From NCBI GenBank assembly GCA_014843695.1, contig CM026390.1:10174978-10238977 (forward strand): a stretch of 64,000 nucleotides of DNA, read 5' to 3'. Below, in pieces: positions 34,782 through 47,703 of the stretch. Below the pieces are notes generated by a model that saw nothing but the letters and a program-made list of their open reading frames with translations, ran no database searches and had not been told where the DNA came from. The DNA comes from Archivesica marissinica (Eukaryota > Mollusca > Bivalvia > Venerida > Vesicomyidae). Each line of letters begins with the position of its first letter. The stretch's first letter is position 1. Position numbers and translations under genes: made by a program.

Positions 34782-35194
34782 TTACTGCTTATGAGAGTTA
34801 GGCTTCCATTTCACTGACAACATCCTTCTCTTATCATCGTGTGTATTAAATCGAGCAATGACCACACCCGGCTTTGATTCAGAAGCTGACTTTTTACGTT
34901 CGGCAAAAGCACAAACCACATCATTAATTTTCAAACCCTCTTTTATAAGACAATTGACTTTGTTCAATACATTTTCTAGTCTAGATTCTGGCAAGGTCCC
35001 TCATCACTATATTCAATGAGATCAGACTGAAAGTGAGCCTCTGCAGCTGGAATACTTTTGAACGAAAACAGTTTAAGGGTAATGTCAGAAATTTCTGCAC
35101 CAAACTCGGCCTTCATAGTATCCTTGAATGATTCTAAATGAATGTCAATATGATGCTTGACCTTGGTTATCTCTGCATTAACCCTTTTATCCAA
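34782..35194 (-). pseudogene. LINE ORF1-like remnant
   Basis: The first frame (35194-34976) reads ITKVKHHIDIHLESFKDTMK, coiled-coil like. The second (34994-34782) has KPGVVIARFNTHDDKRRML, resembling the nucleic-acid-binding part of LINE ORF1 proteins. A frame change joins them near 34985. Only about 140 codons remain. Confidence 0.5.
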
Positions 35195-35200
35195 GAGCTT

Positions 35201-36170
35201 AGCTACCTTATTAGAAATGCCGAGGGCGAGTTACAGTGGGTTTAATTTCGCGTTGTTACACTGACTTTCGCGGCGATCGTGATTTGCTGTGTCTGGTTGC
35301 AAAGAGTGTTAGTTTTGTTTCTTTAAACATCTATAGGTAACTAAATATTATACCATGTAATACGAAAGCTATATACTCTGTATAACATGCTAGAATGTAA
35401 ATAAAATTGATACATATACTCGACAATATACATGTTAAAGTTATTATTTACAACGCTTGTCAAGACATAATGTTTAAATCCAATAAGGAATGATCGCAGT
35501 GACGTCACACATCTCGTATCAGTATAATGTTGGTGGGCAAACATAATAAACAACAAGAAAAGCATGAAATGTTGTACAATATATATATTTCACATGTTCT
35601 ATCTAATCATGTTGACAATTGATCGTGGCATAAGATTCCAAACGATATCGAACTTGCTAATACAAAACACAAAATGACTGTGTGAAAGTAACCCCACTTT
35701 ATACATGTACAACGCAAGTTTATCTTTTGCCCACCAGATTTTCCTATGTATCATTAATATGCGTATCACTCTATCGGGTGTTGTTTGATTACTAGATTAT
35801 CCCTTTATAGAAACTTTGAATATTGAATTAAATGTCATGTAATGTAGGTAGTATATGAAACAACCATTCGTATGACATGGATTGGTATAAAACAGGAATA
35901 CAAATGTATCATAGCTCTTTACAGTTAAATATATACCTAACAAAAATGCCATGTCCAGGAATTAATGATCTAAAAAGGCTTACCTTTGTTTTTATTATTA
36001 GATTGTCCAAAATGTTGAGGTGTAAACCTTTAACAAAATTCTTTGTTTTTGTTCTAGTATTTGTTTTTCCTATATGTACTTGCCTGTTCAGTCGTATACA
36101 TACAATGAATGCTCAATATCATAAATTTGCTTCTCAATATACTTTAATAATAATTTGATCTCTATATCAG
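35201..36170. other. no gene recognised
   Basis: AT-rich stretch between two LINEs. Possible 5' untranslated part of the LINE ending at 35200 (gcgatcgtgatttgctgtgtc near 35275), otherwise nothing. Confidence 0.5.
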
Positions 36171-38530
36171 ATGGATATCAATAGTTTAAATATTTTGTCT
36201 CTCAATTACCGAGGACTAAATGGCAATAAAAAGAGACTACATGTGTTTAAATTCTTAAAACAAAAACAATGTAGCATATATTGTCTCCAGGACACACATT
36301 TTACACCAAATATGTACAAATCCATATATTCTGAGTGGAACAATGAATTATATTTAGTTCAGGAACGTCTAATTCTAGAGGTGTTGCTATACTGTTCAAT
36401 AGAAACTTTGAATATAAACTTCATAATAAATATACAGATCCAGATGGAAATTGTATTGCTATAGACTTGACAGTAGATGAGAAAAAAATTACCATAATCA
36501 ATTTGTATGGTCCAAACTCTGACTTCTTTAATAAAATATTTAGTATTATCGACACTTTTGGAAATGAGCTATACATGCTATGCGGAGACTAACTGAGTAC
36601 TTAATCCAGAAATGGATTATTTTAATTACAAAACAACAAATAACAAACATGCCAGGCAAAATGTCTTACAGTATATTCAAACAAAAGAGCTATTAGATCC
36701 TTATAGAGAGTTCTTCCCCGATGTGAAGAGGTATACATGGAGGAAACCCACCCCATTACAACAGGCCAGATTAGACTTCTTTCTGCTAACATCAACTATC
36801 TTACCGTATGTAAAAACGCTTCCATTGAATCAAGTTTTCAGTCGGACCACTCAGTTATTTTACTAAGACTAAATTGTGATGATTTTAAACATGGAAAAGG
36901 ATTATGGAAGCATAATAACTCGCTGTTAAAAGATATAGAATATTTAAACACGATCAACAGGAAAATTGATGAAATAAAACAACATGTTACTAGTGTATAA
37001 TTCAGATAATATCAAGGAAATCCCAAATAATGAGATACAGTATAAAATAAACGATCAGTTATTCTTAGAAACGCTTTTGGTGGAATTAAGGGGGAAATCA
37101 ATATCCTATGGTTCTTATAAAAAGAAATTGAATCTATCAAAGGGGAAAATATATTAAATGAAATAAATGAGATTGAATCTAATCTGTCTGACTCAAATTT
37201 AGATAGGCTTCATTTACCGAGAAATGAATTAAACACCATAAAGGAACAACAACTCGAAGGCTATCTAATACGATCTAGAGTAAATTAGTCTATATACGGT
37301 GAAAAGCCTAGCAAATATGTCTGCAGTTTAGAAAAAAATAGTTTTATTTCAAAAACAATATATAAGATTGAAACTGGTGATGGTTTGATCAAAAAGGACC
37401 AAAACGACATACTCAAAGAAACATAATGTTTTATGGAAAGTTATTTAAATCAAAATCAATTAATCTTGCTGAAAAAACTTTTATTAAATATTATTTGTAA
37501 ATAATGTTGATACACTTAAATTAACACATTCAGAATCCAGTAATCATGAAGGAAATATATCTTACCACGAGTCAACTAAAGTGTTAAAAGATATGGCAAA
37601 TAATAAAAGTCCAGGAACTTCTGGTTTCGGTGCAGATTTCTATAAAGTATTTTGGAACAAATTAGGATGCTTTGTAGTAAGAGCAATAAATCAGGCTTAT
37701 TCATCAGGAAATCTTTCTATCTCTCAAACACAATGTATAATTACATGTATCCCCAAAGAAAATAAACCCAAACAATTCTTGAAAACCTGGAGACCCATAA
37801 CACTACTTAATAATGTTTACAAAATTGGTTCAGGTTGTATAGCAAATAGAATAAAAACTACTATGGATAAATTGATAAGCAAAGATCAAACAGGATTTAT
37901 TAAAGGCAGATATATTGGCGAAAATACAAGATTAATATACGATATAATGCAATATACAGAAGAAAATGACATCCCAGGACTCCTTCTTTTGATTGATTTT
38001 GAAAAAGCTTTTGACTCCCTGTCATGGTCATTTGTTCAAAAGACTTCGTCTTTCTTTAATGTTGGGTCATCCATTAAAAAGTGGTTTGATATTTTATATA
38101 AAGATGCACAGTCCGCGGTAAATCAATGTGGATTTTTATCAGATTTTATCAAAATTGGCCGTGGATGTAGGCAAGGAGACCCTTTATCCTGTTACATATT
38201 GATCTTGTGTGCAGAAGCTTTGTCTTTGAAAATAAAAAGCAATAAACATATTAAAGGAATTGACATAAATAACGTAGAACATAAATTATCACAATTTGCA
38301 GATGACACAACTATGATCAACAGAATCTCTGAATCAGTCATTAAATATTGTATCGGATTATGCTATTATATCTGGATTAAATGTAAACTTTGATAAGACT
38401 AAGGTTGTATGGATAGGTAGAAAGAAATTTTCTAGTGATAGTATAAAAACAAGATGGAAACTATCAACATAGTTTCAAAATGTTAGGCATACATTTCCAT
38501 GTAGATTTGATAATAGAAATAAATTATATG
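36171..38530 (+). pseudogene. L1/Tx1-like LINE ORF2 remnant
   Basis: The endonuclease starts MDINSLNILSLNYRGLNG and includes IYCLQDTHFT, where the usual catalytic Glu (LQETH) is Asp. It continues in another frame with KKITIINLYGPNSDFFNKIF and a CGD remnant (about 36480-36590). RT begins near 37560: MANNKSPGTSGFGADFYKVF, TWRPITLLNNVYKI, LLLIDFEKAFDSLSW, IGRGCRQGDPLSCYI, LSQFADDTTMINR (catalytic FADD intact at about 38296). A frame change near 38340 leads to NFDKTKVVWIGRKKFS. Many stops lie between EN and RT. The C-terminal part after about 38530 is missing. Confidence 0.82.
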
Positions 38531-38983
38531 TAAGACGTGAAGGGTACACATCCGGAACATTTCTCGCTAACAGTCTGGGGGCGTAGTTAGCGTTTTTGGA
38601 TTTGTTGGCCCGACTAACAAATTTAGTACTAAAACATGCGATTTTGTACATTTTTTAACAATAGAAGGTCAATGGTGCACTCTTGTGCATTTAAATTTAC
38701 GTCTTAAGATGTTCAAATGTTGATAATGTTCTGATGAATTTGACTTTTTATGTTGTTCAGAATGGATGTGCACTCCAAGTTGACAACCTAACTGTTAGTC
38801 ATACCCCACCCATACATTTTTGGGGTTTTAGATATGTTATTCTCTGGGCCAATCTGCAGGCCCCAGGGCCTTCTGGGCCGTAGCTACGTGCCTGACAGTG
38901 CCTTCATGTGAGCAAACGTATATAAACTCGAAACATGATGACGTGTCCATTTACATCATTTTAAATTATTCTTATAATTAAAC
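38531..38983. other. no gene recognised
   Basis: Mixed sequence with short T-rich stretches (near 38645) and a GC-richer patch (ccccagggccttctgggccg at about 38861-38880). No coding signal. Confidence 0.5.
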
Positions 38984-41122
38984 ATTGTATGTACTTTTGT
39001 CCAAGTAACGTGGTATGATTGTCGAAGTAACGTTGTATGGTTGTCCAAGTAACGTTGTATGAGTGTCGAAGTGACGTTGTATTGTTGTGTGGTTGTCAAA
39101 GTAATGTTGTATGAGTGTCGAAATACCGTTGTATGATAGTTCAAGTAACCTTGTATGAGTATCTAGTTGTCCAAGTAACGTTGTATGATTATCTAGTTGT
39201 CCAAGTAACGTCGTATGATTATCTAGTTGTCCAAGTAACGTTGTATGATTATCTAGTTGTCCAAGTAACGTTGTATAATTGTCCAGTTGTCCAAGTAACG
39301 TTGTATAATTGTCCAGATAACGTTGTATGATAGTTCAAGTAGCTGTATATAATTGTATGATTGTCCAAGTAATGTTGTATGATTGTCCAAGTAACGTTGT
39401 ATGATTGTCTGATGTCCAAGTAACGTTGTATGATTGTCCAAGTAACGTATGATTGTCCAAGTAATGTTGTAACATTGTCCAAGTAATGTTGTATGATTGT
39501 CCAAGTAATGTTGTATGATTGTCCAAGTAACGTTGTATGATTGTCCAAGTAACGTTGTATGATTGTCCCAGTAACGTTGTATGATTGTCCAAGTAACGTT
39601 GTATGATTGTCCAAGTAACGTTGTATGATTGTCCAAGTAACGTTCTATGAATGTCCAAGTAACATTGTAACATTGTCCAAGTAACGTTGTATGATTGTCC
39701 AAGTAACGTTCTATGATTGTCCAAGTAACGTTGTATGATTGTCCAAGTAATGTTGTATGATTGTCAAAGTAACGTTGTATGATTGTCCGAGTACTAGTAA
39801 CGTTTATGATTGTCCAAGTAACGTTGTATGATTGTCCAAGTAACGTTGTATGATTGTCTGATGTCCAAGTAACGTTGTATGATTATCTAGTTGTCCAAGG
39901 AACGTTGTATGAGTGTCCAGATAACGTTGTATGATAGTTCAAGTAGCTGTATATGATTGTATGATTGTCCAAGTAATGTTGTATGATTGTCCGAGTAACG
40001 TTGTATGATTGTCCAAGTGATGTTGTATGATTGTCCAAGGAACGTTGTATGATTGTCCGAGTACTAGTAATGTTGTAGGATTGTCTGATGTCCAAGTAAC
40101 GTTGTATGATTGTCTGATGTCCAAGTAACGTTGTATGATTGTCCAAGTAACGTTGTATGATTGTCCAAGTAACGTTGTATGATTGTCCAATTAATGTTGT
40201 AACATTGTCCAAGTAACGTTGTATGATTGTCCAAGTAATGTTGTATGATTGTCCGAGTAACATTGTATGATTGTCCGAGTACTAGTAACGTTTATGATTG
40301 TCCACGTAACGTTGTATGATTGTCCAAGTAACGTTGTATGATTGTCCAAGTAACATTGTATGATTGTCCGAGTACTAGTAACGTTTATGATTGTCCACGT
40401 AACGTTGTATGATTGTCCAAGTAACGTTGTATGATTGTCCAAGTAACGTTGTATGTTTGTCCGAGTACTAGTAATGTTGTAGGATTGTCCGAATAACGTT
40501 GTATGATTGTCCAAGTAACGTTGTATGTTTGTCCAAGTAATGTTGTAGGATTGTCCGAATAACGTTGTATGATTGTCCAAGTAACGTTGTATGTTTGTCC
40601 AAGTAATGTTGTAGGAATGTCCGAATAACGTTGTATGATTGTCCAAGTAACATTGTATGAATGTCCAAGTAACGTTGTATGATTGTCCAAGTAACGTTGT
40701 ATGAATGTCCAAGTAACGTTGTATGATTGTCCAAGTAACGTTGTATGAGTGTCCAAGTAACGTTGTATGATTGTCCAAGTAACGTTGTATGATTGTCCAA
40801 GTAACGTTGTATGATTGTCCGAGTACTAGTAATGTTGTAGGATTGTCCGAATAACGCTGTATGATTGTCCAAGTAACGTTGTATGCTTGTCCAAGTAACG
40901 TTGTATGATTGTCCAGTAACGTTGTATGATTGTCCGAGTACTAGTAGCGTTGTATGATTGTCCACGTAACGTTGTATGATTGTCCGAGTACCGTTGTATG
41001 ATTGTCCGAGTAACGTTGTATGATTGTCCGAGTACTAGTAACGTTGTATGATTGTCCGAGTAACGTTGTATGATTGTCCAAGTAACGTTGTATGATTGTC
41101 CAAGTAACGTTGTATGATTGTC
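38984..41122. repeat. 22-bp minisatellite, about 2.1 kb
   Basis: The unit is gtccaagtaacgttgtatga plus tt. A 28-bp form contains gtccgagtactagtaacg. Local higher-order structure includes a 66-bp unit at about 40481, 40547 and 40613 (gtccgaataac start). Early copies (39010-39330) are more diverged, with tatctagtt inserts. Minus-strand open frames through it (22-residue period, for example 40191-40778) are a by-product of the unit having few stops. Confidence 0.96.
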
Positions 41123-41310
41123 TTATACTTATATATTAATCACTCTCGTTTGCGCGGATGAAAGCGTATATGTGTTCATCCGTGTGGGAGGAAATCGGAG
41201 TACCCGGAGAAAACCCACCTGTCCGATCTGGCGACCACCGTACCATCTTAGGGATCGAACCCGGGTTGCATTTGTGGGAAGAGAGGAACTACTGCGCTAA
41301 TCGGAGAGAT
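41120..41310 (-). mobile_element. tRNA-derived SINE, same type as 17995-18235
   Basis: The plus sequence runs from the tail (ttaatcactctcgtttgcgc) through gtgggaggaaatcggagtac and gtccgatctggcgaccaccg to the head with gggatcgaacccgggttgc (B box on minus). It abuts the last 22-bp repeat. Confidence 0.75.
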
Positions 41311-41864
41311 TACAGAATGCTTTACAGAATCATTACATTAAACATTTAACTGAGTAAACAATGACTTTCGATTATTGAAGGGATACGAACATTACTTATT
41401 TTCTTGACAGATAATTGAGTTAAATGCCTCAATGGAAACAGACTGGAGATCGGAGCAGAGAGATTATCGTGCCAAATTAGAGGTGCTAGATCGGGAGCAG
41501 AAGAGGCGAGACGCTGAGCCACTACTGTTTTGTAAACTTATCACGAGATGGCCCCTACAATCGTTCTGTAAGTTCGTATCTGGAGGTTATCCCTCAACCT
41601 AATAAGATAGACTATCACCGAAAGTGATGAATACCCCGAAACACCCCGAAAACACCCCCACCTCCGTCCCGGCGTCATATGATATGTTTCATCTTTGCGT
41701 GATCGAAGGTCGTTCTTAGCCTGTGAACATGCGTTGATATATGTTGTGTTGTCAGTGAAATAAAGTGATATAACTATATTTTGAACACCGAGACCATATT
41801 GGGCCGTATTGAGATTCTGATAATGTCATTTTGCCAGAAGTAAATTAGTGAAAAATAGACAGAC
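41311..41864 (+). other. possible LTR-element remnant
   Basis: From about 41410 a plus frame reads SMETDWRSEQRDYRAKLEVL then DREQKRRDAEPLL, charged and coiled-coil like, as in the start of some gag genes. It lasts roughly 60 codons. Further on, aataaagtgat (about 41759) resembles a polyadenylation signal, and 41785-41830 matches 28800-28855 inverted. I cannot place it in a family. Confidence 0.3.
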
Positions 41865-42066
41865 TGGAACCCAGGCTATGGGTATCATCATAAATATGTG
41901 TCTTGAACCCAGGCTATGGGTATCATCATAAATATGTGTCTTGAACCCAGGCTATGGGTATCATCATAAATATGTGTCTTGAACCCAGGCTATGGGTATC
42001 ATCATAAATATGTGTCTTGAACCCAGGCTATGGGTATCATCATAAATATGTGTCTTGAACCCAGGC
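41865..42066. repeat. 38-bp tandem repeat, about 5 copies
   Basis: The unit is tgaacccaggctatgggtat plus catcataaatatgtgtct. Period 38, copies almost identical. Confidence 0.96.
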
Positions 42067-42104
42067 TCGGTTGTGCTATACATGTGGTGAAACGTTATTA
42101 GTTT

Positions 42105-42325
42105 ATATACTTTTAGTTCAGCTTAATTGAGAAACACGTTCTTACAACATTAGTCAATCTGTTCGCGATACATCATTCCTAATGAATTCCATCGATATGA
42201 GAGAGAGAGAAGAGGAAGTGTGAGTCTTGCCTACGGACATCATCAACGTGGTTCTTGTTGTGTTCGAACTAACAACTGATCGAATACCGAGGCGGACTCC
42301 GTAACCACCACGAAGTCTCCAAGGA
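42105..42325 (-). mobile_element. tRNA-derived SINE, diverged
   Basis: The tail (cttaattgagaaacacgttc, ttacaacattagtcaatctg) is followed by a body with agagagagaagaggaagtg, and the head lies near 42260-42320 (gttcgaactaacaactgatc, gtaaccaccacgaag). The plan matches 17548-17750, with more substitutions. Confidence 0.68.
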
Positions 42326-42361
42326 ACTTTTGTTTAATTCATTTGATTTTTTATTTCACTC

Positions 42362-44328
42362 ATTTCATGAAACTACCTAACATAATAATACAGCATTGAA
42401 CACAAATGACGAGGCAATACGTATACATATATATTAACTCATGCAACTACCTAACATAATACTACAGCATTGAACACAAATGACGAGGCAATACGTATAC
42501 ATATATATTAACTCATGCAACTACCTAACATAATACTACAGCATTGAACACAAATGACGAGGCAATACGTATACATAGATATTAACCCATGTAACTACCT
42601 AACATAATACTACAGCATTGAACACAAATGACGAGGCAATACGTATACATATTACCCATTACCTAACATAACAGCAGAACAATACGACATATAAATATTA
42701 ACCCATGTAACTACCTAACATAATACTACAGCATTGAACACAAATGACGAGGCAATACGTATACATAGATATTAACCCATGTAACTACCTAACATAATAC
42801 TACAGCATTGAACACAAATGACGAGGCAATACGTATACATATATATTAACCCATGTAACTACCTAACATAATACTACAGCATTGAACACAAATGACGAGG
42901 CAATACGTATACATATATATTAACCCATGTAACTACCTAACATAATACTACAGCATTGAACACAAATGACGAGGCAATACGTATACATATATATTAACCC
43001 ATGTAACTACCTAACATAATACTACAGCATTGAACACAAATGACGAGGCAATACGTATACATATATATTAACCCATGTAACTACCTAACATAATACTACA
43101 GCATTGAACACAAATGACGAGGCAATACGTATACATATATATTAACCCATGTAACTACCTAACATAATACTACAGCATTGAACACAAATGACGAGGCAAT
43201 ACGTATACATATATATTAACTCATGTAACTACCTAACATAATACTACAGCATTGAACACAAATGACGAGGCAATACGTATACATATATATTAACTCATGT
43301 AACTACCTAACATAATAATACAGCATTGAACACAAATGACGAGGCAATACGTATACATATATATTAACTCATGTAACTACCTAACATAATAATACAGCAT
43401 TGAACACAAATGACGAGGCAATACGTATACATATATATTAACTCATGTAACTACCTAACATAATAATACAGCATTGAACACAAATGACGAGGCAATACGT
43501 ATACATATATATTAACTCATGTAACTACCTAACATAATAATACAGCATTGAACACAAATGACGAGGCAATACGTATACATATATATTAACTCATGTAACT
43601 ACCTAACATAATACACAGCATTGAACACAAATGACGAGGCAATACGTATACATATATATTAACTCATGTAACTACCTAACATAATACTACAGCATTGAAC
43701 ACAAATGACGAGGCAATACGTATACATATATATTAACTCATGCAACTACCTAACATAATAATACAGCATTGAACACAAATGACGAGGCAATACGTATACA
43801 TATATATTAACTCATGCAACTACCTAACATAATAATACAGCATTGAACACAAATGACGAGGCAATACGTATACATATATATTAACTCATGCAACTACCTA
43901 ACATAATAATACAGCATTGAACACAAATGACGAGGCAATACGTATACATATATATTAACTCATGTAACTACCTAACATAATAATACAGCATTGAACACAA
44001 ATGACGAGGCAATACGTATACATATATATTAACTCATGTAACTACCTAACATAATAATACAGCATGAAACAAATAGAGAAACGTATACATATTAAACTCA
44101 TGAACTACCTACATAAATACAGCATTGAACACAAATGACGAGGCAATACGTATACATATATATTAACTCATGTAACTACCTAACATAATACTACAGCATT
44201 GAACACAAATGACGAGGCAATACGTATACATATATATTAACTCATGTAACTACCTAACATAATACTACAGCATTGAACACAAATGACGAGGCAATACGTA
44301 TACATATATATTAACTCATGTAACTACC
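42362..44328. repeat. 74-bp minisatellite, about 26 copies
   Basis: The unit is cattgaacacaaatgacgag, then gcaatacgtatacatatata and ttaactcatgtaactacctaacataataatacag. Period 74 is verified at 43324 and 43398. Variants are ccatg/tcatg, gtaac/gcaac and atact/ataat. Two copies, near 42650-42700 and 44060-44115, carry many small deletions while their neighbours are nearly perfect. Confidence 0.96.
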
Positions 44329-44390
44329 ATATTTAAACCAGTTCATATAGGAGAGCTACATTACTATACAATCACACTTGTCATTATAAT

Positions 44391-44392
<2 letters not shown>

Positions 44393-44432
<40 letters not shown>

Positions 44433-44457
44433 CGTGCGTGCGTGCGTGCGTGCGTGC
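44393..44457. repeat. (TG)n(CG)n(TGCG)n microsatellite
   Basis: About 65 bp of strict purine-pyrimidine alternation, gt repeats, then cg, then gcgt. A classic Z-DNA-prone sequence. Confidence 0.97.
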
Positions 44458-46154
44458 CAACTGGACAGGGCTTGAGGTCAACTTCAGGTCTTGTTGGGTT
44501 TGACTCTACTGTACGTATAACGACTACACAGACAGTGAGAACGGTTACGTAACACGTGCAACTTCATGATTACTCCAGTCAATGTAGCTGGAATTGGCAT
44601 CTGGGTGCAAACTAATTTATTTTAGCAGTTGTGACTATGATATTAATGTGAAGCTCTGCATACTAAAAGTTGCACTCTGTACTATTGGTAAAACATGTCC
44701 AAGAAAGAGACAACTGACAAAATATTGGGTAATAAATGCATTTGGTGTGCAATAAAGGCATGTCATAGCATTGCTATTTCAATGTGTTAGATTTTCTATA
44801 CATAGGATGCATTATGGGTATATCGCGGTATTAGCTATTAAAAACCAAACTACAGATATACTATTATGTACCTGCATTTAAAACTCATTTTGCTTCATTC
44901 TATGACGTCTCCACTTCAACATTACAAATACACAAAGAAGAAATACTATTGGGAATCACTTGTGTTTATCATGTTTTTGACGCCATCGTGTCAGCAGTTA
45001 CGTAGTCACTAGTTCCGAGTATACCGCGGCAAATGGCCGAGGCCCTGATTTGGGTGTTTACACAAAGGTAGTCATAATAAAAGTATGTGAGTATTTGATA
45101 TAGACCTTAATCTGTATTATATGTAAGTCTAGCAGTAAATTTATAATTTTAACATAAAACATGAATATCTTTTTAAACCAGAAAACAACAAATAGCTTTA
45201 TGTATAATAAAATGCGGGAATCTGGCTATATCACCACATGTCAATAGATGTACATCACGGGAGAAAGTTCCATAGATATGAACATCAACTTGTTTTTAAT
45301 AAAAAATACTACATTTGGTGGGAAAACTGTTTTGAAAAATAATCATTCAGTAGAAAAAGCGCCTCTCGGACCTTAAAATTATGCCCATATTTGGTAATAC
45401 GAGAATTACGTAGTAACCTAAACACGTGATCAAAACATTTTCATTCATAAATACCAGATAGCAGACCGCCATTTTACAAAGTTGGAATGAACATAAATAT
45501 ATATATATTATGGACATTTGGAGCATTTGATCAGATAAAGGGGTGGGGTAATTTTGCATAGATCTTGATATTCACTAAGCATCTTGCATCAGTAAATTAC
45601 TCGCCACTTACGTTGCCAGTTTATGATTGTGGATGCCTCGATATGTCAAGACCAGCGGTATGTTAAGAAACGACTATACACATACATGTATACGGTAACT
45701 AGCCATATTTGATGCAAATTGCTTAAATAAAACTAAAATGGTTGACAAAATAACACGTTTTCAAAGTATCTTTATATTAAGTAATAATTAGTTTAATCAT
45801 ATGTTATTGCTATATACATCCTCAATATACTTAATACCGCGATGTACTAATTACCGCGAATTTCACAGATATTACAAATGTAGACCTATGCGCACTTGTT
45901 TCGCGACAACTTCCGGTGTTTTTGTTTACAATACCTGTCGGCAACTGTCAGCAGGATTGATTGGAAGAATATGTCGTTTTTACGGGTACGAAAACAATTT
46001 AACTTTTACTATTTTGTATAAAAACATGTTTTAAAACAAATCCTAATCAAAAGGTATCGTATATTTTCATGTTCATCAATAAAACTGCGTATTTCGTTAG
46101 TGCGTCTGCTGAAGACGCACTGAAGAGACGCTGAAGACGCACTGAAGTTGGATC
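44458..46154. other. no gene recognised; possible 5' flank of the pogo-like element
   Basis: AT-rich. A 12-bp inverted pair (atcgcggtatta at 44822, taataccgcgat at 45832) is about 1 kb apart. A possible small first exon (ATGTCGTTTTTACGG then gtacga, about 45971) lies upstream of the transposase. Around 46100-46120 is a hairpin gtgcgtct/agacgcac. Confidence 0.4.
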
Positions 46155-47703
46155 TTGGCCAAAAAATTATACTGGCCTAAACTTCCGACCGATATAATGC
46201 TTGAACATTTTAACCAATACATATTGCTAGTTTCAATCAATATTTCACACGTATCCATACTATTGATTACTCGTATCAGATTTTGCCTAATTAATGCAGT
46301 TTGTCTCTTGTTTCAGCTTCCAACAATCGGACAACAACCCCGTGGTCAAAAGAGGCAGTATAACCCCCAACAGTTGGCATTGGCATATGAAGAGGTGAGA
46401 ACAGCAGGCACCAGCATCCACAGAGCTGCTGGTATGTTTGGGATTCCGGACAGTACTCTGAGGGGTCGATTCAGGGGACCAATGCAGCCAGCACCAGAGC
46501 AGAACAAGTTCAATACTCACCCAGGACCATCTGCAACACTCTCGTTTGAAGAAGAGCTTGCTAACCATTGTGTATATATGGCAAGCATAGGCTATTCACG
46601 AACTGAATTCACCAACCTAGCAACTGATTTTGCTGTCAGTTTAGAGAGGAAGGCCCCATCTGATCCTATCTTTGCACAGTCTTGGTACAACAACTTTAAG
46701 AAGCGTCATCCAGAGATAACCCTAGCCAAACCTCAGAAATTGTCTGTGATACGCGCCAAGTGTACGTCTGAGGCAGTCTTGGACAAGTATTTTAAAGATT
46801 TAGAAACAGTAATGGACAAACACAATCTGAAAGACAAGCCTGAACATATCTGGAATGTTGATGAGACAGGTCTACAGATGGAGCATAGTCCAACCAATGT
46901 TGTGTGTGTCAACAAGGTGTGACACCTCAGGCAATAACATCAAACAGAGGTCATAATGTGACATTAATCGCATCAGGCAATGCAGTGGGGTCAAGAATAC
47001 CACCTTTTTATGTATTCCCGGGCAAAAGATGGAATAAAGATTTACTGAGTGGGGCATGCCCTGGTGCTGCTGGCACTATGTCGGATAATGGATGGTCCAA
47101 CTCTTTAATAGTTTTGGATTTCCTTGAACGCCACTTCCTAAAATATGTGCATGTGCATGAGTCTCCCATTTTATTGTTGTTTGATGGACATAAATCCCAT
47201 GTCAACCTTACATTGAAGAAATGGGGTGTAGCACATAATGTTGTGTTCTTTGTCTTACCTCCCCATACGTCTCATGTCACTCAACCTCTGGACATTGGCT
47301 GCTTTGGACCACTCAAACGAATTTACTATTCCGAATGTCAGGCCTTCCTAAGGAGAATTCCAGGAGTACACATCAACCGATTTAACATTGCAGAGATTTC
47401 CAGCAGAGCATACAATAAAGGTGTTACTCCAGAAAATCTGATATCTTCTTTCCGGAAAGCAGGCATAGTCCCCATCAATCGTGAAGAAATCAGCCAGGCA
47501 AAAACAGCACCATCCATCATTTATAAGCATAATGAGGAGTCTATCTCATCTCAATCAAATGCAACAAGTTACTTAGAGCAGAGAAAGATAACTACAGTAA
47601 CTGGACACAAAACGCAGAAGAAACCCGCTGTCCAAAGTCTCCACGGGAACATGATGTCACCACCAAAAGAACCTCTTCTGAAGAGACTCATATTGAAAAC
47701 AAC
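46155..47703 (+). pseudogene. pogo/Tigger-like transposase, one frameshift, 3' end lost
   Basis: The first frame (46155-46921) has a pipsqueak-type helix-turn-helix (YNPQQLALAYEEVRTAGT, AAGMFGIPDSTLRGRF), a CENP-B-like second DNA-binding region (FEEELANHCVYMASIGYSR, QSWYNNFKKRHPEI) and the first catalytic Asp in HIWNVDETGLQ. It stops at TGA after NKV. The second frame (from about 46904) carries SNRGHNVTLIASGNAVG, ILLLFDGHKSHVN (second Asp) and PPHTSHVTQPLDIGCFGPLK (third Asp). The break is one missing base in the run aaggtgtg. The homology probably begins after a splice-acceptor-like cttgtttcag at 46317, so the first ~54 codons may be intron. The frame runs on past 47703 into antisense retrotransposon sequence. 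Confidence 0.88.

Noticed and set aside
39249..40965. Minus-strand frames with a 22-residue period
   Set aside because: A by-product of the 22-bp minisatellite.
45347..45559. Hydrophobic minus-strand frame as a missing transmembrane exon of the host gene
   Set aside because: It has no suitable splice sites and no resemblance to the family's membrane segments. It is on the expected side but far away.
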